64,000 nucleotides of DNA from Candidatus Electrothrix scaldis (GTDB lineage Bacteria > Desulfobacterota > Desulfobulbia > Desulfobulbales > Desulfobulbaceae): contig CP138355.1 of assembly GCA_033584155.1 (NCBI GenBank), positions 2,489,826-2,553,825 of the forward strand, in the 5' to 3' direction. The translations under genes were made by a program, and so were the position numbers. The first letter of the stretch is position 1; every line of letters starts with the position of its first letter. The notes under the pieces are model-generated. The model was not told the origin of the DNA and did no database searches. It saw only the letters and a list, made by a program, of their open reading frames with translations. Positions 47,469-55,044 of the stretch are shown here, in pieces.

Positions 47469-49008
47469 GGGAGCATTCCCTGATTCTTAATTATTGACAT
47501 GCATTTTTTAACAAGAGATAATAAAGTGTTGGCTAATATTTGATCGTTTTTAAATTCTTCCATCGGGAGCATCATGGGACGAGCCTTGGCAATATCAAAT
47601 TTTTTTTTCATCCCCTATTGAAAGGGACTGGCGAAGTGAACTGCTCATTTTTTTGAGTGAACGTTTGACTCGTATAGAAACTGCCGTTGGTGAATTCGCC
47701 ATGCTTGATGAGATCACAAAGTCTATTTTTGAAAATAAATCTGAGATATTGGGGGCGATTGCCCTTGAAATCGCCCGCAAGAAACATCGACATCTTTTTG
47801 AACAGGTATACATCGACTGCCCTAAATGTTCTCACCGCCTGAAAACAAGAGGAGATAAAAGCCGGAAGGTAGAGACAGCCATCGGTAGTTTCGAGCTGTT
47901 ACGTCCTTATTTTTACTGTTCTGATTGTCATTACGGTTTTTATCCGGTTGATCGGGCCTTGGGCCTGTCAACCGATACCAAGCAGTTTGATGTACAGGAT
48001 ATAGAAGCCTGGTTGGCCAGTGAGCTGCCTTTTGAAACCGCCGAAGAAGCTTATAAACGTTGTACCGGCAACATAGCTGGAAAACATCACATACATGAAG
48101 TTACTCAGGCTGTTACCGAAAACCTTGATGTGTTGGATGTATGTCCGAGTCGGGATGAACTGCTGATGCGGCTTGAAAGTTTTGCTGCTGACAAATTCAG
48201 GCGACCGGTTCTCATGCTTGCGCTGGACGGTGCGCATGTTCCCCTCCGGCCCGAGCCTTCTCCACGCTCTGGAAAACGTGGTAAAGGAAACTGGAAAGAA
48301 TCAAAGGGGTTCAGGTTTTATTTTGTTGATTCTGAAAGGATCATTCATTTAATCAGCTGGCACCAAGTGCAGTCTGATAAGGAACTGGCTAACGCACTTC
48401 AGGCAATAAAAGATGCTGATTTCTTTCCTGAAGAACGAGTTCGACTCTGTGTTATCGGTGACGGTGCGCCCTGGATCTGGAACAGAATAAAGGAACTCTA
48501 TCCTGATGCGAAAGAGATCCTGGATTATTATCACTGTGCTGAACACTTACATGAGCTTGCCCATGCTCAATACGGTAAAGGCAGTGTAAAAGCGCGGGAA
48601 TGGGTTGAAGCGACCCTGGTCCGACTTTTTCATAATCAGGTGAAAGCCGTCATGAACGGACTGAAGCGGATGAAGGCCAAAACCGATGATGCCGCCGAAA
48701 AAATCACTTCTTTACGTAACTATCTTTTCGAACATCGAAAAAGGGTCAATTACGGGGCCGCCCGTCGAGGTGGATATCGTATCGGCAGTGGGGCCATTGA
48801 AAGTGCCAATAAATTTATCGGTCATGTTCGCTTGAAACGATCAGGGGCCTGGTGGTATCGCAGCTTCGCCAATAATATCTTAAAACTCAGATGTGCTAAA
48901 TATAACGGCACATATGATCGTATTATTGAAAAATATAAAGAAAGAAAACGGGCTGAAATTTATCCGCCTTTAACATCGTTTTGATTTTAAGAATTAGGGA
49001 ATGCTCCC
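47469..49008. mobile_element. ISKra4-like insertion sequence, intact
   Basis: Inverted repeats of 22 bp with one mismatch start GGGAGCATTCCCT at 47469 and mirror to 49008. The 9-bp TGGATTGTT is directly duplicated (47460-47468 and 49009-49017). The element is 1540 bp, with one complete plus-strand transposase gene, opposite in direction to the operon it splits. Confidence 0.92.
47653..48984 (+). CDS. ISKra4-like transposase
   Basis: About 443 residues from a TTG at 47653; ATG 47701 (MLDEITKS) is an alternative. An N-terminal zinc-finger-like part (DCPKCSHRL, then FYCSDCHYGF) precedes the core: MLALDGAHVPLRPEP, then VIGDGAPWIWNRIKELYPDA, LDYYHCAEHLHELAH and the late GYRIGSGAIESANKFIGHVR with RLKRSGAWW. 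These are the DDE landmarks of the group. The frame is intact and the target duplication perfect, so it may be mobile. Confidence 0.88.
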   Translation: MSERLTRIETAVGEFAMLDEITKSIFENKSEILGAIALEIARKKHRHLFEQVYIDCPKCSHRLKTRGDKSRKVETAIGSFELLRPYFYCSDCHYGFYPVDRALGLSTDTKQFDVQDIEAWLASELPFETAEEAYKRCTGNIAGKHHIHEVTQAVTENLDVLDVCPSRDELLMRLESFAADKFRRPVLMLALDGAHVPLRPEPSPRSGKRGKGNWKESKGFRFYFVDSERIIHLISWHQVQSDKELANALQAIKDADFFPEERVRLCVIGDGAPWIWNRIKELYPDAKEILDYYHCAEHLHELAHAQYGKGSVKAREWVEATLVRLFHNQVKAVMNGLKRMKAKTDDAAEKITSLRNYLFEHRKRVNYGAARRGGYRIGSGAIESANKFIGHVRLKRSGAWWYRSFANNILKLRCAKYNGTYDRIIEKYKERKRAEIYPPLTSF

Positions 49009-49712
49009 TGGATTGTTTGCGTCCTCGGTAGTGTTGTTGGCCACATTGATCGCCCCTGGATCAGAGAGTAAGCCGCTCATGATGAAAGGCTGCATATCCT
49101 GCTGAAGCGGGCTGGTAGCCATCCGCTGTGCCATCATCCTTTCCTGCACCATACTTGCCACTGCAGGGTCGGAAGATATCACCCGAATGGTTTCCTCAAT
49201 CCTCTTCGCCATTGCCTGGTTGATACGCTCCTGGATATCTGCGTCAAGGAAGGGGCTCTCCCCGGAAACAACCACCTTTATGGGCTGCAAGGCCCGACAT
49301 TCCAAACAGGTTGCAACGACAGTTTCCCGCTTTCTTACAGCGGTGTTCTCTTTGATAGCACCACTTATTTGGGTCATCATGCTGTTCTGTATTTCTTGGA
49401 GCACTGGTTGACTGGACACATTCCCTGCTGTCACATTGTTCGCCATATTGTTCGCCATATTGTTCGCCATATTGTTGATGTTTGCTTCAAGCGCTCTGGT
49501 AATGGTCTCTGTCATCAGGTTTTGTGTCTCTGAGCCGAAGTCTGCTGCTCTTGCAGAACCTGTAAGAAAGATAATGGTTAATACTGCTGTTACGAAAAGA
49601 TGTCCTGTGTTGTTCTTCATGTTCTTCATTTTGCTTACTCCTATGTTTAAGGGGTTAATCCTCCTTTTTGTTTTTGTTGCCGCCTACAATAACCTACCTG
49701 GAATTAATGGAG

Positions 49713-49748
49713 GATGAACAGAAGATGACCGGAACATGAAATAAGGCT
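49713..49748 (-). promoter_or_regulatory. Putative response-regulator box, upstream of the secreted operon
   Basis: A 36-bp sequence starting GATGAACAGAAGATGACC recurs at 50407-50442 with three mismatches. It contains two 11-bp direct repeats (GAAGATGACCG, GAACATGAAAT), the spacing typical of OmpR/PhoB-class operators. It lies about 85 bp upstream of the secreted-protein gene's start. Confidence 0.55.
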
Positions 49749-50038
49749 TTTTATTCTGGAAAAATGCTGTGGAAAAAGTACTCACTTCTGGGAAGATAGG
49801 AAAGGGATGGGTCTGTGAGTACTGGGGATAAGAGAGATGGTAAAGGGAGGGCAGAGGGGCTTTACCGGTCTGTTAGAAAAGATGATACTGCCAGGAGGAA
49901 AAAGAGCGGCGGCTGACAGGATAGGGAGGTGCAGCCGCCGCAAAGAACACGCTGAAGATAAAATGGATCTTGCCTGATCCGTTCCATCGGCTATATATAT
50001 CAGAAAGTTTATCAGAAGGGACGAGGCACCCGGTCTAC
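49749..50038. other. Intergenic region, no gene seen
   Basis: About 290 bp between the box upstream of the secreted operon and the 3' end of the Cys-rich gene. I see no convincing gene or hairpin terminator. Confidence 0.4.
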
Positions 50039-50293
50039 TTAATTTTCCCGGCTACAGTCCTGTCCCTTGATGAGCGAATAAAGGCAGCACTTATTCCAAT
50101 CCACAATGTAGCTCATGCCGTAGATAAGCTCGACAACATTGCAGCCGCATTGACCGATGTTTGAGCAGACCACAGGCTCGCGGTGAACAGTATGCCTGTT
50201 CCCATTAAGCTGAACAAATACGTGCTGTTTGGTCAGGGGACAGTCGTATTCCTTGCTGTTTACAGGCCGGAGGTGCTGTTGTTTCCTGCGCAT
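50039..50293 (-). CDS. Small cysteine-rich protein
   Basis: 84 residues from ATG 50293 (MRRKQQHLRPVNSKEYDCPL), preceded by AGGAGCC; a longer frame to 50389 has no better start. Seven cysteines occur in DCPL, VVCSNIGQCGCNVV, KCCLY and QDC. This suggests metal binding or a redox centre. No signal peptide or membrane segment. The family is not recognised. The 36-bp box at 50407 lies about 115 bp upstream. Confidence 0.6.
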   Translation of the reverse strand: MRRKQQHLRPVNSKEYDCPLTKQHVFVQLNGNRHTVHREPVVCSNIGQCGCNVVELIYGMSYIVDWNKCCLYSLIKGQDCSREN

Positions 50294-50406
50294 TGTACTG
50301 GCTCCTATGGATTGAATAGATTGAATAAGGGGAATAAAGGGAGTTGCTTGCCATCCTTTCTTGTGATCTCTTAAATTGTACGGTAACAAGTAACAGGTTA
50401 ATACAA

Positions 50407-50442
50407 GATGAACAGAACATTACCGGAACATTAAATAAGGCT
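50407..50442. promoter_or_regulatory. Putative response-regulator box between divergent genes
   Basis: The near copy of the box at 49713, starting GATGAACAGAACATTACC, with perfect-looking 11-bp direct repeats GAACATTACCG and GAACATTAAAT. It sits between the minus-strand Cys-rich gene and the plus-strand Arg/Glu-rich secreted protein that precedes the two-component genes, so it could control both. Confidence 0.6.
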
Positions 50443-50611
50443 ACTGGCAGAGAATGCCCTTTGTCTCTGTCATCCGGTGGCAATAAAATTTCCCTGCAAA
50501 AAAGATATACCCCTTCATCTTCTGTTCATATTCCCTTTGGTACTGTGAAAGTAAGGATGATAGACAGCAATATTGCTGAACAACACAGACGCAAAGGGAA
50601 GGAGAAATGTC

Positions 50612-50932
50612 ATGAAAAAGGGTATGATCGCATTGTTCGGAGCTCTGTTTTTGGTAGTCACTTTTGCTGGCGCAGGAATGGCAAGTGGTGATAGAGATGA
50701 TGACCGTTACGAGCGGGGAGAACGCTACGAACGGGAAAATGAGCGCTACGAGGAACGCGGTGAACGCTATGAGCGCGATGATGACCGTCATGATGAGCGT
50801 CATGATGAGCGTCGTGAAGAACGCTATGAGCGGAGAGATGATCGGGATGATGATCGCTATGAGCGTGGAGAACGCTACGAACGCGAAGGTGAGCGTGGTG
50901 AGTACCGGGAACGGGGAGAAGACCGGGATTAG
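50612..50932 (+). CDS. Secreted Arg/Glu/Asp-rich repetitive protein
   Basis: 106 residues from ATG 50612 after AAGGGAAGGAG. A signal peptide (MKKGMIALFGALFLVVTFAG) is followed by a mature chain made almost only of R, E, D, Y, G and H in imperfect repeats (DDDRYERGERYERENERYEE). No hydrophobic core exists, so it is probably disordered or a polyelectrolyte helix. It lies 83 bp before the response regulator gene and may be the sensed or regulated envelope component. No known family. Confidence 0.75.
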   Translation: MKKGMIALFGALFLVVTFAGAGMASGDRDDDRYERGERYERENERYEERGERYERDDDRHDERHDERREERYERRDDRDDDRYERGERYEREGERGEYRERGEDRD

Positions 50933-51015
50933 AACCTGTTTACTCTCTTAACTTTCTAACCAATGCGAGGCCGGACATCCTGTCTGATCAGGGCAGGGTG
51001 TCATGAGGGGAGAGC

Positions 51016-51690
51016 ATGAAAGTTCTTATTGTTGAGGATGAAAAGCGACTGGCAACACTGTTGAAAAAAGGGCTTGAAGAGCATGCCTATGCGGTTGACC
51101 TCTGTTTTGACGGCGAAGAGGGATTGTATATGGCTGAGACCTACCCTTATGACGCAGTGCTGCTTGATGTCATGCTGCCGAAAATGGATGGCTTTACAGT
51201 GCTTGAGACCTTGCGCACGCAGGGGATTGATGTGCCTGTGCTCATGCTCACGGCCCGCTCCGAGGTGGAGAGTCGGGTGAAGGGGCTTAATCGGGGGGCG
51301 GATGATTATATCCCTAAACCCTTTGATTTTGCCGAGCTCCTGGCCCGATTAACCGCAGTCATCAGAAGAAATAAGGGCCAGCCCGCTTCCACTGTGCAGG
51401 TGGCGGATCTCTGCCTTGATCTGAATGCCAAAACAGCCTCCAGAGCTGAAAAGGAAATAACGCTTTCTGCCAAGGAATATGCGGTGCTGGAATATCTGGT
51501 GCTGAATAAGGGCCGGGTTATCAGCAGGACCGAGTTTTCCGAGCATGTCTATGACGGGGACTTTGATCTGGACAGCAATATTATCGATGTCTACATCAAT
51601 AAGCTCCGCAACAAGGTGGATAAGGGTTTTGAGCAGAAGTTAATCCTGACCAAGCGGGGCGTAGGGTATTATATTCCAAAGGAGGAGTAG
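51016..51690 (+). CDS. OmpR-family response regulator
   Basis: A 224-residue regulator. The receiver domain has the acidic pocket VEDE (residues 7-9), phospho-acceptor D51 in AVLLDVMLPKMDG, and the conserved Lys in YIPKPFDF (about 101). The C-terminal winged helix (about 130-222) has LSAKEYAVLEYLVLNKGRVIS and the FDLDSNIIDVYINKLRNKVD recognition region. It is followed 2 bp later by its histidine kinase. Relatives (QseB/CusR-like) bind direct repeats; the 36-bp boxes nearby are candidates. Confidence 0.93.
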   Translation: MKVLIVEDEKRLATLLKKGLEEHAYAVDLCFDGEEGLYMAETYPYDAVLLDVMLPKMDGFTVLETLRTQGIDVPVLMLTARSEVESRVKGLNRGADDYIPKPFDFAELLARLTAVIRRNKGQPASTVQVADLCLDLNAKTASRAEKEITLSAKEYAVLEYLVLNKGRVISRTEFSEHVYDGDFDLDSNIIDVYINKLRNKVDKGFEQKLILTKRGVGYYIPKEE

Positions 51691-51692
51691 GA

Positions 51693-53147
51693 GTGAGTCT
51701 GAGTGGTTCAATACGGGGGAGGTTGCTGCTCTGGATTTTTCTTGCAGGTTCATGCATGGTTCTTCTGCTTGATTTTGTCCTGCTGCATAGGGTTCAGGAG
51801 GGTGCTTTTCAGTCGATTGATAATATACTGCACTCCAAGTTGCAGCTCATGAAGGGGCTCATTCATGCGCATGGGGATTATGTTGAGGTCGAACTTGCTG
51901 AAGTTGCCCGAGGAGAATACTCCTTGCCCAATTCAGGTCATTATTATCAGGTTTTTATCCAGGATGAGCTGTACATGAGCTCGCCCTCGCTGCAACCTCG
52001 CCAGTTCAATCTGATATCTGATAGACCGGAATCCCATAATGAGGAAGCTGGGGAGTGGGTGTACCGAACAAGCGGCCCCAATAATGAACCCTTGCTTGTT
52101 CTGAGAAATGATTTTGACATCAAGGGGAAGGTGGTTTCTGTGCGGATTGCGGAGTCCCTGGTTGAAACCCTGAACATGCTTTCCAGCGTGGAACGTTTTT
52201 TTTGCGTGCTTACACCATTTTTCTTTTTTCTGACTGGCGTTGTCGGGTACTTTGTATCATCACATGCCCTGCGTCCCTTAACTACCTTCGGTGATGCCCT
52301 GGAGCAGATAACCCACAAAAACCTGAACGAGCGGATCGGGCCTAACGGATTTGCCAGTGAGCTGCATATTTTTGCTGAACGTTTTAATTCCCTGCTGGAG
52401 CGTCTGCAAACCGCCTTTGAGGCGGAAAAAGAGCTGATCGCCAATGCTGCCCATGAGCTCAAAACGCCGCTGGCCGTTATTCGGGCAGAATGTGATATAA
52501 CCCTGATGAAGGAGCGGTCAGTGGAGGAATATGCCGAGAGTCTGCGAGAGGTTAAGACTGTTTCAGACACCATGCTACGGCAGGTGAATGGCATGCTGAC
52601 CCTGGCCCGGCTTGATGCGGGGATATTGTCCACTAGCTTTCAGCCGATTACGATTAATCATTGCCTTGATAATGCGGTGCGGCTTGTTGCTCCTCTGGCT
52701 AAGGAACACCAGGTAGGGATTCGTCGCGAGGAAAAGGCAGAGGTTACGGTCCTGGGAGATAAGGAGGCCCTGACAGAGGCGTTGTCCAACCTGCTTGAAA
52801 ACGCGGTGTACTATAATCGCCCGGAGGGCTCTATATCTGTGCTTCTACAGCTTCAGGGAGAGGGAAAGCAGGTCATGCTCAGTATTGAGGATACCGGCAT
52901 AGGTATTCCTGAAGAGGAGCTTGAACAGGTTTTTCAGAAATTCTATCGCTCAGAAAACGTACAAACGATTAAAGGGACTGGGCTTGGTTTAAGTATTACC
53001 AGGGCAATCGTTCTGGGGCATCAGGGCGATATCCAGGTTCGCAATGTAAAAACCGGAGGGGTCTGTTTCACCATAAACCTGCCTCTGTACGCATCCGGGC
53101 AGAGACCTGGGCAGAAGAATGACTCCCTGGACGCTGCACCAGTTTGA
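51693..53147 (+). CDS. Sensor histidine kinase
   Basis: 484 residues from GTG 51693 with GGAGGAGTAGGA upstream. One membrane helix near the N-terminus (LLLWIFLAGSCMVLLLDFVL) and a second at about 168-190 (FFCVLTPFFFFLTGVVGYFV) enclose a ~130-residue periplasmic sensor. HAMP follows, then the H-box AAHELKTPLAVIRAE (His about 254), N-box LLENAVYYN, and ATP-lid motifs DTGIGIPEEEL and GTGLGLSITRAI. It pairs with the upstream regulator. The ligand is unknown. Confidence 0.93.
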   Translation: MSLSGSIRGRLLLWIFLAGSCMVLLLDFVLLHRVQEGAFQSIDNILHSKLQLMKGLIHAHGDYVEVELAEVARGEYSLPNSGHYYQVFIQDELYMSSPSLQPRQFNLISDRPESHNEEAGEWVYRTSGPNNEPLLVLRNDFDIKGKVVSVRIAESLVETLNMLSSVERFFCVLTPFFFFLTGVVGYFVSSHALRPLTTFGDALEQITHKNLNERIGPNGFASELHIFAERFNSLLERLQTAFEAEKELIANAAHELKTPLAVIRAECDITLMKERSVEEYAESLREVKTVSDTMLRQVNGMLTLARLDAGILSTSFQPITINHCLDNAVRLVAPLAKEHQVGIRREEKAEVTVLGDKEALTEALSNLLENAVYYNRPEGSISVLLQLQGEGKQVMLSIEDTGIGIPEEELEQVFQKFYRSENVQTIKGTGLGLSITRAIVLGHQGDIQVRNVKTGGVCFTINLPLYASGQRPGQKNDSLDAAPV

Positions 53148-53258
53148 TCATCTGGGTGCAGAAAAACAAAAAACATATTGAAGATAGGGAAATATCGCTA
53201 GTCAACAGGTCGCCTCTCCGGGGGTGATGTTTTACAAAGAATAAAAAAAGGAGATCCA

Positions 53259-53504
53259 ATGAAAATCAGGAAATTGCATCGCTTGACCGCTATCACCTTT
53301 TCCCCGTTCCTTATCCTGTTTGCTCTCTCTGGCAGTACTATGCTGTTTAGAAAGACAGGGATTTACAGCAAGGAGGTAAAGAAGGTTATAGAGTCTATTC
53401 ACACATGGGAAATTATTGCTCCCTATATCGGTATAATCGGAGGGCTGGGTCTGCTCACGGTGACTATAACCGGTATTATTATCTTCTTTAAACGAACCGC
53501 ATAA
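53259..53504 (+). CDS. PepSY-TM-like membrane protein
   Basis: 81 residues with two hydrophobic helices: KLHRLTAITFSPFLILFALS (residues 5-28) and IGIIGGLGLLTVTITGIIIF (about 57-77), joined by a loop with HTW. The RKLHR...FSPFL start resembles PepSY-associated membrane segments, which often act with heme or iron reductases. An AAAAAAGGAG site precedes the ATG. It follows the kinase gene and is probably part of the same regulon. Confidence 0.7.
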   Translation: MKIRKLHRLTAITFSPFLILFALSGSTMLFRKTGIYSKEVKKVIESIHTWEIIAPYIGIIGGLGLLTVTITGIIIFFKRTA

Positions 53505-53533
53505 CCCCTTCCTTCTCTTTCCAGAAGAAAAGA

Positions 53534-53561
53534 AAAGGCGCATGCTTCTGCGTGCGCCTTT
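53534..53561. terminator. Bidirectional terminator
   Basis: AAAGGCGCATGC and GCGTGCGCCTTT pair around TTCT between convergent genes; A and T flanks allow function in both directions. Confidence 0.75.
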
Positions 53562-53593
53562 CCCTCAGCCTTTCTTTTTCTGCCTGATTCTTT

Positions 53594-53950
53594 TTATTCG
53601 TGAAGCGGGCTGATCTTGTCATCATATCGCTCAAGTAATTTGTTTAAACAAGAGTCTTGAGGAAGCGCATCGTGCAGGCTCATAGCACAGACTATGAAAA
53701 GAATCGGAATAAATGCTGTCATTGTTCCGGTTAAAAGCATGTGCCATGAAGCGTGTAAGGAAAACTCCTTCCTGCAGAAACAACTTACCAAGCAGCTACT
53801 GAGGAATCCTCCTGTGAGTGCTGCGATAATAATTGGGGGAAGGCTAAACCTGGAAGAGATAAGGCCGAAATGCATGATAAGGGTAGAGGTGGTGAGGCTG
53901 GTCAGGACGAGTAATCCTATGTCAATAACTTGTTTTGTTAGTACTTTCAT
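53594..53950 (-). CDS. Small three-helix membrane protein
   Basis: 119 residues from ATG 53950 (MKVLTKQVIDIGLLVLTSLT); the frame extends to 54160 but without conserved character. Three hydrophobic segments are seen (about 8-30, 38-58, 72-98: LLTGTMTAFIPILFIVCAMS). Several Cys lie near the second helix (SSCLVSCFCRKEF). No family recognised. Confidence 0.55.
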   Translation of the reverse strand: MKVLTKQVIDIGLLVLTSLTTSTLIMHFGLISSRFSLPPIIIAALTGGFLSSCLVSCFCRKEFSLHASWHMLLTGTMTAFIPILFIVCAMSLHDALPQDSCLNKLLERYDDKISPLHE

Positions 53951-54342
53951 ATCGTTGGCCTCGATTCCTGAGTTTTTGTATGCCGTTGAAGCTCTCCTTT
54001 TCGTAGTTAGAGACACCTGGGGGCAAACAGTATTATCTGGCACCGTACCAAAAGCTGCCTTAACGGAACATGAATATATCGCTGGCTGGCTATGAAAATG
54101 AAAGAAGCAAAGCATAATTCCAGAGGGGCTAAGGATCGTTCTGTGGTACAGTTTTTTCATTGAGAGAGAAGGAAAAAAGTTATTTTTTATTTTTAAAAAA
54201 GACCTCTTTTATTCATATTAACAAAAATTTTTTTGGGGGGTTATGAAAAAAAAGACTTGCTTATCTTTTAGGATCGGGTATTACTATAAAAAGTAATGTT
54301 TGTGTAGTCACTATTTGTAGTTCATGAATTACGAAAAGCATA

Positions 54343-54379
54343 CCGCACAATCTCCTTCGGAGAGGCTGCGGTTTTTTTT
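54343..54379 (+). terminator. Strong terminator upstream of the cold-shock gene
   Basis: CCGCA..TGCGG encloses an inner TCTCC-TTC-GGAGA stem and is followed by eight T. It lies 107 bp before the cold-shock gene and 55-90 bp after promoter-like TTGCTT and TACTAT. It therefore ends a short leader transcript or a small RNA. Confidence 0.75.
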
Positions 54380-54485
54380 ATTTGAACATGGTGACTGCGG
54401 TCGGGAATATTTTCCTGATGTTTTAAATGATTTAAGCGATTCATAAAAGAGATTATGAATTGCGTACAGTAAGGAGTAGCTGGAA

Positions 54486-54686
54486 ATGGCAGAAGGTACA
54501 GTAAAATGGTTTAACGATGCCAAAGGATTCGGGTTCATTGAGCAGGATGGAGGTCCTGATGTCTTTGTTCATCATTCCGCAATTCAGGCTGAAGGGTTCA
54601 AATCCTTGCAGGAAGGAGCTCGGGTGAGTTTTGATGTCGTTGACGGACAAAAAGGACTGGCTGCCGAGAATGTTGTTCAGCAGTAA
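54486..54686 (+). CDS. csp: Cold-shock protein
   Basis: 66-residue OB-fold RNA chaperone. The two RNA-binding motifs are intact: [10 protein letters not shown] (RNP1 type, residues 14-23) and DVFVHHSAI (RNP2, 25-33). It starts [16 protein letters not shown], the standard csp N-terminus, after AAGGAG. The short gene has its own terminator and a leader containing another one. Confidence 0.95.
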   Translation: MAEGTVKWFNDAKGFGFIEQDGGPDVFVHHSAIQAEGFKSLQEGARVSFDVVDGQKGLAAENVVQQ

Positions 54687-54710
54687 GGGTTGATTGAATT
54701 TGTTGCAGGA

Positions 54711-54746
54711 AACCCCGCAATGTGTTGCGCATTGCGGGGTTTTTTT
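54711..54746 (+). terminator. Terminator of the cold-shock gene
   Basis: AACCCCGCAATG and CATTGCGGGGTT pair around TGTTGCG, followed by seven T. Confidence 0.9.
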
Positions 54747-55044
54747 ATATTTACGCCACTGGCCTGTTCCTGTTATAGTGCTGTCAATCACGGGGAAAAA
54801 AGAAGTGACAGGTCGCGTAATTAAAAGGAATGATTGAAAAAAGAATAAGAAGCTCCAGGGTCGGAAATGTTCCTCCTGAAGCATTGTTGCATGGATTAAA
54901 TCCCTATACCTGTACATCGTCTGTACATCGCGCCCCTTGCCTCCATTAATCAGGCAGGGTTAATGCAGTTCTCCCACCTCTTTTTCTGTCCTTTTCATCG
55001 TTACCAGAAAATCTCACATTAACTAATCGTTCAGCGAGTACGCT

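Larger units (their letters stand above)
47409..49629 (-). pseudogene. Secreted Met/Asn-rich protein, C-terminus displaced by an IS
   Basis: The current frame is 49629-48994 (211 residues). It has a signal peptide (LFVTAVLTIIFLTGSARA), a four-residue NNMA repeat (about residues 51-65), a CLEC pair, and helical Met-rich segments. The last four codons (GSIP-stop) come from the end of the inserted element. Excising the IS and one 9-bp duplication restores the natural end DANNPLTKATCSTTDSRYPN, with Cys and stop at 47409. Only ~17 residues are lost, so the shortened protein may still function. Promoter-side box at 49713. No known family. Confidence 0.75.

Noticed and set aside
49970-50164. Plus-strand 64-codon frame
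   Set aside because: It lies antisense to the Cys-rich gene, which has a better ribosome site and composition.
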